Of a DNA stretch of 64,000 nucleotides, positions 16,442 to 25,330 are shown one piece after another. The stretch is from contig CAIVGN010000133.1 in the NCBI GenBank assembly GCA_903905455.1, positions 62,001 through 126,000 on the forward strand. Reading direction: 5' to 3'. How positions within the stretch are numbered: position 1 is the first letter of the stretch; each line of letters begins with the position of its first letter. A program made the translations under genes and the position numbers. The notes under the pieces are model-generated. The model ran no database searches. It was not told the origin of the DNA and saw only the letters and a list, made by a program, of their open reading frames with translations. The stretch comes from an uncultured Archangium sp. GTDB taxonomy: Bacteria; Myxococcota; Myxococcia; Myxococcales; Myxococcaceae.

Positions 16442-18190
16442 ATGCCCATCATCACCGATCGCCGACTCGCCACGCTGTACGCCGCCTTCGAGACCCAGAA
16501 GCGGTCCAACCCGAGCCTGAAGCTGGGCACCGAGCAGGCGCTGCAGATTCTCGCCGAGGTGGGTGATCGCAGCGGCTGGTCGGCGAGCAAGGCGCTGACC
16601 GAGTTGAAGAAGCCGGGCATGACGCAGGCGCAGCAGATCGCCTTCGCCCAGAAGGGCCTGTCGGCGGGCGAGAAGAAGGACCTGGCGCAGATCCTCGACG
16701 CGGGCACGGTGCCCCTCGAGGCGTCGGCCAAGCAGTTCCTCGAGGCGGTGCTGGGGCGCACCTCGCCGGGCGGGAACACGGACATCGGCGTCAACGGGCT
16801 CACCGTCACCACCGACCAGGCCAGCGGGCTGTCGGGCAAGACCAAGGCGGGCGCGACCATCGAGGCCATCAACCTCTCGCAGTCGCCCGTGGGCCGGTAC
16901 CACAACGACGACACCTTCGTGATCGGCAAGGCCGACGCGAGCGGCAACTTCTCGGGCGCCAAGCTCCAGGGCGACATGGCGATGAAGGAAGGCGACGTCA
17001 TCCGCATGCGCGCGCGCTACGCCGATGGCACCACCTCCGACTGGGTCAACGTCAAGGCCAACACCGCCGAGACCTCGGACACCCGCAACGCGCAGGTCGC
17101 CGTGTTCCGCATCGGCCTGACCGCCGGCACGGGCGGCGCGATCAACGTCGAGAACATCAACGAAGGCCGGCCCATCTCCGAGCCCGGCGCCAAGGTGCAG
17201 TTCACCAACCTGCGCACCGGCGAGAAGCAGGTCGTCACTCTCGACGGCGAAGGCACCTTCCCCAAGAACCTCCAGCTCAAGGGCAACGCCGGCGACAACT
17301 TCTCGGTCGCGGCCTCCGACGGCGCCAACAACAAGGACTTCCGCGTGACGGTGGGCAACGTCACCGTGCCCGGCGGCACCACCACCGGCGACATCCTCCC
17401 CGACCCGGCGCTGCACAAGGACGAGCTGAACACCGACGGCACGCCCAAGTTCGGCAAGAAGACCTTCAACGGCCCGCTCTTCGTCAACGGCGTCGACTCG
17501 GGTGACGTGCAGCAGGGCCAGCTGGGCAACTGCTACTTCCCCGCGGCCGTCGCGGCCATCGCCAAGGCGAACCCCGACGTGATCAACAACATGGTCAAGG
17601 CCAACGGCGACGGCACGTACACCGTCACCTTCAAGGAGCGCGACTGGGCGACCGGCAAGACCAAGGACGTGCCGGTACGCATCGACGGCGACTTCTACGC
17701 CCGCAGCTGGGGTGGCCCGCTCTACGGCCACAGCAGCAACAGCGGCGAGACCAGCAAGATGGAGATGTGGTTCCCCCTGGTGGAGAAGGCCTACGCCCAG
17801 TGGAAGGGCAGCTACAACACCATCGGCAACGGCGGCTCGTCGGCCGACGTCTTCGAAGACTTCACCGGCGCCCAGGGCAAGTCGATCAACGCCGCGGGCA
17901 GCGCGGACAACGTGTGGAAGACCATCACCACCGCCATCGACGCCAAGAAGCCGGTCGCCGCGGGCACCCACGATGACGGCGGGCCGGTGAACTACGCCAA
18001 CACCGGCGTGTACGGCGACCACGCGTACTCCATCCTCGGCTACGAGAAGACGGGCACCGAGCGCTACGTGGTGCTGCGCAACCCCTGGGGCGAATCAGAG
18101 CCCGCGGGCAACGGCGCCAACGACGGCGTCTTCAAGCTGAAGCTCGAAGAGTTCCAGAAGCTCTACGACAACGTCATGTACACGAACTGA
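16442..18190 (+). CDS. Calpain-family (C2) cysteine protease with Ig-like central domain
   Basis: A 582-residue protein. I use ATG 16442 (MPIITDRR); an in-frame ATG at 16394 adds 16 non-conserved residues. Residues 1-105 are helical and charged. Residues about 115-310 form two beta-rich Ig-like segments (GLTVTTDQASGLSGKTKAG, then a second strand-rich unit). The C-terminal 250 residues are a C2 peptidase core: QQGQLGNCYFPAA with catalytic Cys364, GDHAYSILGYE with His527 and LRNPWGESEP with Asn547, plus the MEMWFPLVEKAYAQ helix seen in calpains. No calcium-binding EF-hand (PEF) domain and no signal peptide are present, so export, if any, is by another route. A terminator-like hairpin lies just downstream. 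Substrate and biological role are unknown. Confidence 0.88.
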   Translation: MPIITDRRLATLYAAFETQKRSNPSLKLGTEQALQILAEVGDRSGWSASKALTELKKPGMTQAQQIAFAQKGLSAGEKKDLAQILDAGTVPLEASAKQFLEAVLGRTSPGGNTDIGVNGLTVTTDQASGLSGKTKAGATIEAINLSQSPVGRYHNDDTFVIGKADASGNFSGAKLQGDMAMKEGDVIRMRARYADGTTSDWVNVKANTAETSDTRNAQVAVFRIGLTAGTGGAINVENINEGRPISEPGAKVQFTNLRTGEKQVVTLDGEGTFPKNLQLKGNAGDNFSVAASDGANNKDFRVTVGNVTVPGGTTTGDILPDPALHKDELNTDGTPKFGKKTFNGPLFVNGVDSGDVQQGQLGNCYFPAAVAAIAKANPDVINNMVKANGDGTYTVTFKERDWATGKTKDVPVRIDGDFYARSWGGPLYGHSSNSGETSKMEMWFPLVEKAYAQWKGSYNTIGNGGSSADVFEDFTGAQGKSINAAGSADNVWKTITTAIDAKKPVAAGTHDDGGPVNYANTGVYGDHAYSILGYEKTGTERYVVLRNPWGESEPAGNGANDGVFKLKLEEFQKLYDNVMYTN

Positions 18191-18217
18191 AGCTTCATCC
18201 CCCCCGGACCTGAAGTG

Positions 18218-18260
18218 CGCGGCCGCTCCCCTTCACCGGGTGAGCGGCCGTGGTTGTTTC
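18218..18260 (+). terminator. Probable rho-independent terminator after the calpain gene
   Basis: Arms CGGCCGCTC (18220-18228) and GAGCGGCCG (18242-18250) are perfectly complementary over 9 bases around a 13-base loop, and are followed by the T-rich stretch TGGTTGTTTC. The polarity of the T-run fits the plus-strand calpain transcript. The opposing minus-strand gene ends at 18278, so the hairpin also separates the two convergent units. Confidence 0.65.
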
Positions 18261-18277
18261 CAGGGGCCAACGAAAGC

Positions 18278-19333
18278 TCAGGGCGCGACGACGGCCAGGG
18301 TGCGCATGGCGTGCTCGACGTCGTGCTGCTGCGGCACCGAGGCGGCTTCCAGCGGGTCGGCCAGCCCGATGCCCGGCACGAACTTCCCGGCCAGCAGCTT
18401 GGGCGGCGCGAGGAGCTTGAAGAACAGCTCCTCGACGGTGCGGCGCATGAGGTGCTCGCCGAAGTTGGTGACCTCGGTGTCCTCGTTCACGAAGAGCACC
18501 CGGCCGGTCTTCTCGATCGACGCCTTCACCGCGTCCCAGTCGTAAGGCCACAGGGTCCGCAGGTCGATGACCTCGGCGTCGATGCCCTCGGCGGCCAGCG
18601 TCTCGGCGGCCTGGGCGCACAGGGGCAGCGTGCGGCCGTAGCTCACCACCGTCAGCTGCGAGCCCGCGCGCACCAGCTTCGCCTTGCCGATGGGGATCAT
18701 CGGGTCGCTCAGCTCGGGCCACTGCGGCGCCCACTTGCTGCGATCGCCCAAGGGGGCGTCGATCATCTTCGAGAGCGCCTTGTCTTCGGCCGGCTCCCCG
18801 GGAATCAGCTCCACCCCACGGCTGCGCATCAGCGCCTTGGGAATGAGGAACATGACCGGGTTGGTCTCCTTGCACGCGGCCAGCAGCAGGCCGTAGGTGT
18901 CCAGGGGCGTGGAAGGCATGACGATCTTCCACCCGGGGATGTGGGTGGCCGACGCGTCGAACGAGTGCGAGTGGTAGATCGACCCGCGAATGCCGCTGCC
19001 CACCGGCGTCATCACCACCATCGGCAGGTTCCACTGCCCGTTGCTCGACCAGTGCGTGTTGCCCGCGAGCTTGAGCAGGTCGATGGTGTTGTAGATGTAG
19101 TCGCAGAACTGGATCTCGGCGACCGGCTTGCCGCCCGCCATGGCGATGCCCATGGCCATGCCGATGATCCCGCGCTCGTCGAGCGGCGAGTTCCAGCTGG
19201 TCTTGAGCCCCTGGGTGCAGGTGAAGGCGCCGCCCAGCGGGGGCCCCACGTCTTCGCCGAAGACGTCAGTCACGCCGAGGTTCTCTTCGGCGAAGTGCAG
19301 CGCCATGCGGACCGCTTGCGCGATGTTGGCCAT
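18278..19333 (-). CDS. 2-oxoacid dehydrogenase E1 component, beta subunit
   Basis: A 351-residue transketolase-like subunit. It has the family order of features: LGVTDVFGEDVG near residue 20, the ERGIIGMAMGIAMAG helix near 55, EIQFCDYIYNTIDLL near 75, the substrate-pocket segment SHSFDASATHIPGWKIVMPSTP and the C-terminal LRTLWPYDWD and NEDTEVTNFGEH segments. With the alpha subunit upstream (37-base gap, same strand) it forms the thiamine-diphosphate E1 that decarboxylates pyruvate or branched-chain 2-oxoacids. Sequence features lean towards the branched-chain type but I cannot decide. The E2 acyltransferase and E3 dehydrogenase genes are not in the window. Confidence 0.88.
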   Translation of the reverse strand: MANIAQAVRMALHFAEENLGVTDVFGEDVGPPLGGAFTCTQGLKTSWNSPLDERGIIGMAMGIAMAGGKPVAEIQFCDYIYNTIDLLKLAGNTHWSSNGQWNLPMVVMTPVGSGIRGSIYHSHSFDASATHIPGWKIVMPSTPLDTYGLLLAACKETNPVMFLIPKALMRSRGVELIPGEPAEDKALSKMIDAPLGDRSKWAPQWPELSDPMIPIGKAKLVRAGSQLTVVSYGRTLPLCAQAAETLAAEGIDAEVIDLRTLWPYDWDAVKASIEKTGRVLFVNEDTEVTNFGEHLMRRTVEELFFKLLAPPKLLAGKFVPGIGLADPLEAASVPQQHDVEHAMRTLAVVAP

Positions 19334-19370
19334 GGTGTCGGGTCTCTTTTCGAGGGGAAGGTTTGAGGGT

Positions 19371-20462
19371 TCAGCCAGCGAAGGGGTCGCGACCCGGCTC
19401 GCCGTGGAAGACGTGGTCCCAGATGGTCGACCCGTCGGGGAAGGGCTCTTCCTTGGCCAGCCGCGCCAGGTCGGCGAGCTGCTCGGTGTAGCGTTCGCGG
19501 ATGGCCTGGGCCTGCGGCTTCGTCAGCAACCCGGCCTTCTCGAGCTTCGCCTCGAACATGGCGATGCAGTCGGCCTCGACGGTGTTCATGTTCGCGCCCG
19601 AGGCCGACGAGTGGCCGTAGAGCCGCGAGACGCGCGCCTCGACGAGGTACGGCTTGCGCTCGGTGCGCACGTACTCGAAGGCCTCCTTGAGCTCGAGGTA
19701 GGCCGAGATGGGGTCGTTGCCGTCGATGGTCTTGGTCTTCATGCCGAAGGCCACGCCGCGATCGCTGATCTTCTCGACGCCCTGCACCTGCTCGAAGGGC
19801 GTGGAGATGCCCCAGCGGTTGTTGGTCACCAGGATGAGCACCGGCAGCTCCTGGCCCTTGCGCGAGGACCACACGAGGCAGCTGGCGAACTCGCCCTCGG
19901 CCGTGCCCGCGTCGCCGCCGGTGACGATGGTCACCCCGTCGCCGCCGTGGCGCTTCTGCACCAGCGCCGTACCCGGGGCCATGGCGTACTGGACCTCGAT
20001 GGGCGAGCTGACCGGGGCGATGTTCCACTCGCGCTTCGAGAAGTGCCCCGCGAAGTTGCGGCCACCCGAGTAGGGGTCGCTGGCGGAGTTCTTCATCTGG
20101 CGGATGGCGCCCACCGGGTCTTCGCCCATGGCCAGCAGGGTCGCCGACTGGCGGTAGTGGAAGTGGCAGAAGTCGAAGGCCGGGCCCTGGCCCTTCTTGA
20201 TCAGCAGGCCCAGGGGCACGTTGAAGGCCTCTTCGCCGGGCCCGCCGATCCAGAAGTAGCCGTGGCCGGTCTTGTACATGGCGATCAGGCGCTCTTCGAG
20301 GCAGCGCGCCTTGACCATCGTGTCGTGCATCGACAGCAGCAGCTCCTTTTCGAGCGGCAGCGCATCGGAGTGCGTCACCAATGCCTTGAAGGGCTTTGCC
20401 GCGGGCGTGGCAGCCTTCGCCGACTTCGCCGGGGCGCTCAGTTTCTTCGCGTCGCGAGCCAT
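19371..20462 (-). CDS. 2-oxoacid dehydrogenase E1 component, alpha subunit
   Basis: A 363-residue subunit starting at ATG 20462; an upstream TTG at 20486 is possible but less likely. After an Ala/Lys-rich leader (residues 1-25) comes the E1 alpha core: MVKARCLEERLIAMYKTGHG, GGPGEEA, then the thiamine-diphosphate motif GGDAGTAEGEF with the closing VTNNRWGIST. The usual GDG of the cofactor motif reads GDA here; the magnesium-binding Asp and the later Asn pair remain. RLYGHSSASGANM corresponds to the phosphorylation-loop region of mammalian E1 (YRYHGHS-like). It lies 37 bases upstream of the beta subunit and 48 bases below the kinase gene stop, so a three-gene transcript is possible. Confidence 0.87.
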   Translation of the reverse strand: MARDAKKLSAPAKSAKAATPAAKPFKALVTHSDALPLEKELLLSMHDTMVKARCLEERLIAMYKTGHGYFWIGGPGEEAFNVPLGLLIKKGQGPAFDFCHFHYRQSATLLAMGEDPVGAIRQMKNSASDPYSGGRNFAGHFSKREWNIAPVSSPIEVQYAMAPGTALVQKRHGGDGVTIVTGGDAGTAEGEFASCLVWSSRKGQELPVLILVTNNRWGISTPFEQVQGVEKISDRGVAFGMKTKTIDGNDPISAYLELKEAFEYVRTERKPYLVEARVSRLYGHSSASGANMNTVEADCIAMFEAKLEKAGLLTKPQAQAIRERYTEQLADLARLAKEEPFPDGSTIWDHVFHGEPGRDPFAG

Positions 20463-20510
20463 GGGTGAGGCGTCGTCTACACCCAAATCGCCGCCGACTG
20501 ATCCACGAAA

Positions 20511-22427
20511 CTACTGCTTGTAGAAGCGCAGGCTCTGCTTGGTCAGCTCGTCTTCGCAGTTGTCGAGCTTGCGCAGGGTGGTGGCCTCGTCGCACAGCTT
20601 CTTGACCCGGGCGAAGACCTTCTCGAACTGCTCGGCCCGGTCGGGGTCCTGCTTCATCACCGCCTGCATGTCGTCGAGGGTCACGTCGATGCGCTTGGCG
20701 CGCTTCTTCTCGCCCAGGGTGACGTCGTCGAGCGGCGCGTCGCGGTCTTCCTCGAGCGCCGCCACCTCGCCCGCGTCCGCGTCCCCTTCGGCCGCCGGGG
20801 GGGTGGTGGGGTTGGCCACCGGCACCACGGGGTCGGGGTTCAGGGTCGGGTTCTTCGGGGGATCTTCGGGCCGGGCGACGACCGGGGGATCGTTGGACTT
20901 CGGGGGCTCGCCGGTGGCCAGCATCGGGTTCTTGAGCACCGGCTTGAGGGGCGTGACGTCCTTCGGGCCCTTCTTGCCCAGGCCCACCGGGGGCGTAGGC
21001 CCCGTCGGGCTCGCGGGCCACATCACGTAGAGCAGCACCGCGAGGAACCACACGCCCACCACGCCGCCGAGCACGAAGGGCCACTTGCGGGTCACCTTGC
21101 GCTTCAGGTCGGCCACCTGCGCCGACACGGCGAGCTCGCGGGCGCGCTTCTTCTCGTCGTCCTGGCCGCCCTTCCCGTCGACCACCGGGTCGATGGCCAT
21201 CAGGCTCATCATGGTGGCCGCGTTGCGCATCTGCTTGGTGGCCGCGCGCAGGTCGGCCTTCACCTGGGCCGCGTCGGGGCGCTCGCTGGGGTCCTTGGCG
21301 AGGAGCTTCAAGATGAGCTCGGACAGCGCCTTGGGGATGTCCTTGTTGATTTCGTGCGGCACCGGCGGCGGCGAGTGCACGTGCTTCTCCATCACCTCCA
21401 TGGGCGTGTTGCCCAGGAAGGGGAGCTGCCCGGTGAGCATGTGGAAGCACAAGATGCCGAAGCCGTAGAGGTCGGCCGGGGGCCCCGCGGGGCGGCCGCG
21501 CGCGTGCTCGGGCGAGATGTAGTCGGGGGTCCCGGCGATGCGCGTGACGTTCTGCTGGTTGCGCCGCGCGAGCCCGAAGTCGAGCAGCTTCACGTAGAAG
21601 AGCGGCCCCTCCTTCACGAGGAAGATGTTGGCCGGCTTGAGATCGCGGTGCACCACCCCGGCCTCGTGCGCGGCCGAGAGGGCCGAGAGCACCTGCTCGA
21701 GGATGATCACCGCGTCGCCGGCGGGCACCTTGCCTTCGCGCTGCATGAGCTGCTCGAGGGCCTCGCCCTCCAGCAGCTCCATGATCAGGTAATTGCGGCC
21801 GTCGTCGAGGGCGCCGGCGCCGAAGATGTTGATGATCCCGCGGTTCTTGATGGAGCTGATGATCCGCGCCTCATCGAGGAGCCGGTCCATGTCGCGCGGG
21901 TCCTGCACGATGTCGGGCCGCAGCACCTTGATGGCCACGGCCTTGCCGATCAGCTGGTGCGTCGCCTTGTAGACGACGCCCATGCCGCCGACGCCGAGGC
22001 GCGACTCGATGACGTATTCCTGCAGCTTCTTGCCGATGAGCGAGTCGCGGGAGCCGGTCACCGGCGCCGAGCTGCCCTCTCCCTGGTTTGCGGACTTGCC
22101 GCCGTTGGTACGGCGGTTGACGCCGGACGGGGGCGTCGACGGCACCGGGCCCGCCGGTCGCGGCGCAGGCTTCCGGGGCGCGGCCGGCTTCTCTTCTTCC
22201 GCCATGGTGTCGTCGGGGGCGGTCTCCAACGACGGGTCGTTCGCTGCCGGGCGCTTCACCGCGGGCCGGGCGCTGATGGGCCGGGGGCCCGAGAGCGCCT
22301 TGCTGCGCGAGGTGGGCTCGACGCTGGTGGCGAGCAACGTGCCGCACTGAGGGCACGACCGGGTCTCGGTCGGCGAGACGGTTCCACACTTGGGACAGAG
22401 GACTTCGCCGGCCATGAGCGCGCGCAT
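20511..22427 (-). CDS. Membrane Ser/Thr protein kinase with N-terminal zinc ribbon
   Basis: A 638-residue kinase. Residues 11-28 hold two CxxC pairs (CPKC and CPQC) forming a zinc ribbon. A Pro/Ala-rich linker follows to residue 130. The kinase domain spans about 138-400: glycine loop RLGVGGMGVVYKA, Lys167 in AIKVL, catalytic loop HRDLKPAN (260-267), DFG at 283-285 and the GTPDYISPEHARG activation segment. A single membrane helix lies near 452-474, then a Pro/Asp/Glu-rich region ending with a charged helical tail. All catalytic residues are present, so it should be active as a PknB-like Hanks kinase; substrates are unknown. ATG 22427 is used; ATG 22415 (MAGEVLCPKCG) is an equally plausible start. 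Confidence 0.92.
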   Translation of the reverse strand: MRALMAGEVLCPKCGTVSPTETRSCPQCGTLLATSVEPTSRSKALSGPRPISARPAVKRPAANDPSLETAPDDTMAEEEKPAAPRKPAPRPAGPVPSTPPSGVNRRTNGGKSANQGEGSSAPVTGSRDSLIGKKLQEYVIESRLGVGGMGVVYKATHQLIGKAVAIKVLRPDIVQDPRDMDRLLDEARIISSIKNRGIINIFGAGALDDGRNYLIMELLEGEALEQLMQREGKVPAGDAVIILEQVLSALSAAHEAGVVHRDLKPANIFLVKEGPLFYVKLLDFGLARRNQQNVTRIAGTPDYISPEHARGRPAGPPADLYGFGILCFHMLTGQLPFLGNTPMEVMEKHVHSPPPVPHEINKDIPKALSELILKLLAKDPSERPDAAQVKADLRAATKQMRNAATMMSLMAIDPVVDGKGGQDDEKKRARELAVSAQVADLKRKVTRKWPFVLGGVVGVWFLAVLLYVMWPASPTGPTPPVGLGKKGPKDVTPLKPVLKNPMLATGEPPKSNDPPVVARPEDPPKNPTLNPDPVVPVANPTTPPAAEGDADAGEVAALEEDRDAPLDDVTLGEKKRAKRIDVTLDDMQAVMKQDPDRAEQFEKVFARVKKLCDEATTLRKLDNCEDELTKQSLRFYKQ

Positions 22428-22480
22428 TCAACCACAGTCGGTCGAAGCCCAGCCGCTTGAAATGGCCCCCAACGGGGGGG

Positions 22481-23536
22481 TCAGGCCGGCGCCGACAGGG
22501 GCGAGAAGCCCGAACCGTCGCGCGAGAGCACCAACTGCCCACACGCCGCGGCGATCTCCCGGCCCCGGGGCCAGCGAATGAGGGTCAACAGCCCCTGCTT
22601 CACCACCCGCGCGTGGAAGGCCATCACCCGCTCGGGGCTCGGCGTCTCCAGCCCGGTGCCGGGGTACGGGTTGTAGGGAATGAGGTTCACCCGGGAGGGG
22701 ATGCCCTCGAGCAGCTTCACCAGGCGATCGGCGTCGGCGTCGGTGTCGTTGAGCCCACCGAAGAGCACGTACTCGATGAAGTAGTCGCGCTTGTTCGCGC
22801 GCCGCGCCGCGTCTTCCCGCAGCGCCTCGAGCAACGAGGCGATGGGCCACGACTTCGTCTGCGGCATCACCTGCGCGCGCACCTCGTCGGTGGTGGCGTT
22901 GAGGGAGAGCGCCAGCGAGGCCTTCGACTCGGCGAGGAACCGCTTGAGCCCCGGCAACACGCCCGAGGTGGACACCGTGACCGACACGTGGCGCAGCTGC
23001 GGCGCGGGGCTCTGGGTCAGCACGTCGACGGCGTGGAGCACCTCGTCGAGGTTGTCCATCGGCTCGCCCATGCCCATGAACACCACGTTGCTCGCGGGCT
23101 GCGCGGCCGGGGCCTCGCTGCGGGCCAGGAGGTACTGGGCGATCATCTCCTCGGCCTTGAGCTGGCGGATGAAGCCGAGCTCCTTGGTCGCACAGAAGGT
23201 GCACTTGCGGGTGCAGCCGGCCTGGCTCGAGACGCAGATGGTGCTGCGCCCCTTCGCGGGGATGCGCACCGTCTCGACGTTGGTGCCCTCGAAGTCGAGG
23301 GCGTACTTGGTGGTGCCGTCCGCGCTCTCCTGCCGCTCGGTCACCTTCGGGGTGATCAGCTTCTGCCGCGCGAGGAAGGGCTTCCACACCCGGTGGGTGA
23401 CGCCGGGCATGTCGTCGGGCAGCGCCGTGGGCAGCGGGCGCTGGGCGTAGAGCCACTTGATGGCCTCGATGGCGCGCGTGCGACTGCCCAGCTCGAGGGC
23501 GAGTTCGTCGACGGTCAGCGCAGGGAAGTGACGCAC
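22481..23536 (-). CDS. rlmN: 23S rRNA (adenine(2503)-C2)-methyltransferase RlmN
   Basis: A 351-residue radical-SAM enzyme that methylates C2 of A2503 in 23S rRNA (and A37 of some tRNAs in relatives). The start is set at GTG 23536 because GAGGGAGG lies just upstream; a longer frame from 23614 adds an unconserved leader. The cluster motif CxxxCxxC is CTRKCTFC (Cys108, 112, 115). The two mechanistic cysteines are also present: Cys101 in TICVSSQAGC and Cys332 in the C-terminal AACGQL. GMGEPMDN and LNATTDEVR are further family marks. Unlike Cfr-type resistance enzymes, its context is housekeeping. It diverges from the cytochrome gene, sharing the 131-base region 23537-23667. Confidence 0.95.
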   Translation of the reverse strand: MRHFPALTVDELALELGSRTRAIEAIKWLYAQRPLPTALPDDMPGVTHRVWKPFLARQKLITPKVTERQESADGTTKYALDFEGTNVETVRIPAKGRSTICVSSQAGCTRKCTFCATKELGFIRQLKAEEMIAQYLLARSEAPAAQPASNVVFMGMGEPMDNLDEVLHAVDVLTQSPAPQLRHVSVTVSTSGVLPGLKRFLAESKASLALSLNATTDEVRAQVMPQTKSWPIASLLEALREDAARRANKRDYFIEYVLFGGLNDTDADADRLVKLLEGIPSRVNLIPYNPYPGTGLETPSPERVMAFHARVVKQGLLTLIRWPRGREIAAACGQLVLSRDGSGFSPLSAPA

Positions 23537-23667
23537 CGGCCCTCCCTCGCAGAGGTGTCGAGAGGGTGTCAATTCGTGTCGGCCCGATTGGGGTGTTTTG
23601 CGTCTTGCGTCCAAGGGGCCGGTTGAGGTCTGAGGCGCCGCTCAAAGGGTTGCTTCGGAGTCTCGGC

Positions 23668-25317
23668 ATGCGTCGGATCAGTACCGTTGGCGGTCTCACG
23701 CTGGGCGTGGCGGTGGCGTTTACCCTCGTGGGCTGCGGTCAGGCGGTAGGCAAGAAGGCCTCCGATGCCGGGACCCTGCCGGGCGTGGTCGATGGGGGCG
23801 CCGTGGCGCTGACGCCCCGCGCCCCCGAAGTCATCGTCGGTGAGGCCCTCGCCCAGGCGCGCGGGTGCGTGGGGTGCCACAGCTCCACGGCCGGGCTCCT
23901 CGCGGGATCGAATGCGGGCGTCGGCGGTCAGCCGGTCTACGCCCCCAACCTCACCCCCGACCCGGCCACCGGCGTGGGCGAGTGGACCGACGAGGCGCTG
24001 ATCACCGCCATCCGCTACGGCATCGACGACGAGGGCGCGACGCTGTGCTCCGAGATGCCGCGCGAGCCCGACCTGAGCGACGCCGACGCGGCGAAGCTCG
24101 TGGCCTGGCTGCGCAGCGTGCCGGCCATCGTCAACACCACCAACGCGAGCAGCTGCACCCCGCGGCTGAGCGACATCGTGCTGCATGGCCAGCTGGTGGC
24201 CCGCGAAAACGGCTGCGGCGAGTGCCATGGCCCCGCCCTCAGCGGCATCGACACCGCGCTGCCGCGCACCAGCTCGTACGCGCCCAACCTCACGCCTGAC
24301 CTCGACACGGGCCTGGGGAGCTGGACCACGCAGCAGATCGCCGACGCGGTGAAGCTCGGCGTCGACGACGAGGGCGCGCAGTTGTGCGGCACCATGCCTC
24401 GCTTCGACGCGCTGACCGACGAAGAGGCCACCGCGATCGCCACCTACCTGCAGTCGCTCACGCCCTCGGCGCACCAGGTGCCGACGACGATCTGTGAGCC
24501 CAACACCTTCGCTCCTGATGCGGGGATTGAACCGATCGATGCCGGGACGCTGCCGTACGACGCGGGGACCCCGACGTATGACGCGGGCACCTCGACGCAC
24601 GACGCAGGCACCTCGAGCCCCGACGCGGGTAGCTCGGCGCACGACGCGGGCACCTCGAGTCCCGACGCGGGCACCTCGACGCCCGACGCCGGCACCTCGA
24701 CCCCTGACGCCGGCACCTCGACGCCTGACGCGGGCCCGGCGACGTGCACCAGCGCCGCGGTGGTCATCTCGCAGGTCTACGGTGGCGGCGGCAACGCGGG
24801 CGCCCTGTACAAGGCCGACTTCATCGAGCTCCACAACCGCACCGGGCAGCCGGTCTCGCTGACGGGTTGGGCGCTGCAGTACGCGTCGTCCGCCGGCACG
24901 AGCTGGACGAGCTCACCGCTGCCCGCCGGCGCGACGCTGGCCCCCGGCGCCTTTGCCCTCTTCGCCGTGGGCACCGTGGGGACGACCGGCGCCGCGCTCC
25001 CCGGCACCGCGACGACGCTGGCGACCGCGCTCAACCTCTCGGCCACCACCGGCAAGGTCGCCCTCACGCAGACCGTGACCGCGCTCACCGGCTCGTGCCC
25101 CAACAGCAGCGCGCTGGTCGACTTCTTCGGCTACGGCGGCACCAACTGCTCCGAGGGCTCGATGCCCGCCGCGGCGCTCACCAGCAGCACTGCCGGCTTC
25201 CGCAAGGAGCTCACCGGGGCCTCGGTCGCGTGCACCGACACCGACGTGAACGCCGACGACTTCAGCAACGGCGCGCCGGCCCCGCACCAGGGCACGGCGA
25301 TCTGCAGCTGCCCGTGA
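23668..25317 (+). CDS. Diheme cytochrome c lipoprotein fused to a lamin-tail domain
   Basis: A 549-residue protein. ATG 23668 gives a lipoprotein signal ending FTLVGC (Cys23); the longer frame from 23566 overlaps rlmN's leader. Two cytochrome c domains follow, with heme sites CVGCH (67-71) and CGECH (183-187). Each is followed by a matching APNLTPD(P/L)(A/D)TG(V/L)G segment and a conserved MP(R) that could supply the axial Met, so the halves are an internal duplication. Residues 284-358 are a DAG-rich linker, and about 358-549 form a lamin-tail domain (VVISQVYGGGG, DFIELHNRTGQPVSLTGWAL, VDFFGYGG). A surface electron-transfer role is likely; the partner is unknown. The fusion is unusual. Confidence 0.85.
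   Translation: MRRISTVGGLTLGVAVAFTLVGCGQAVGKKASDAGTLPGVVDGGAVALTPRAPEVIVGEALAQARGCVGCHSSTAGLLAGSNAGVGGQPVYAPNLTPDPATGVGEWTDEALITAIRYGIDDEGATLCSEMPREPDLSDADAAKLVAWLRSVPAIVNTTNASSCTPRLSDIVLHGQLVARENGCGECHGPALSGIDTALPRTSSYAPNLTPDLDTGLGSWTTQQIADAVKLGVDDEGAQLCGTMPRFDALTDEEATAIATYLQSLTPSAHQVPTTICEPNTFAPDAGIEPIDAGTLPYDAGTPTYDAGTSTHDAGTSSPDAGSSAHDAGTSSPDAGTSTPDAGTSTPDAGTSTPDAGPATCTSAAVVISQVYGGGGNAGALYKADFIELHNRTGQPVSLTGWALQYASSAGTSWTSSPLPAGATLAPGAFALFAVGTVGTTGAALPGTATTLATALNLSATTGKVALTQTVTALTGSCPNSSALVDFFGYGGTNCSEGSMPAAALTSSTAGFRKELTGASVACTDTDVNADDFSNGAPAPHQGTAICSCP
24517..24744 (+). repeat. 21-base tandem repeat coding for the DAG linker
   Basis: Eleven units of seven codons begin with Asp-Ala-Gly (GAC/GAT-GC-GGx), for example DAGTSTP, DAGTSSP and DAGTPTY. 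Three DAGTSTP units near the 3' end are almost identical, indicating recent slippage or recombination. It links the heme domains to the lamin-tail domain and probably acts as a flexible spacer. Length variation between strains is expected. Confidence 0.85.
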
Positions 25318-25330
25318 AACACTGAGCGCC

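Noticed and set aside
24517-24744. Possible CRISPR array
   Set aside because: The repeats are contiguous 21-base in-frame coding units without spacers and encode Asp-Ala-Gly linkers.
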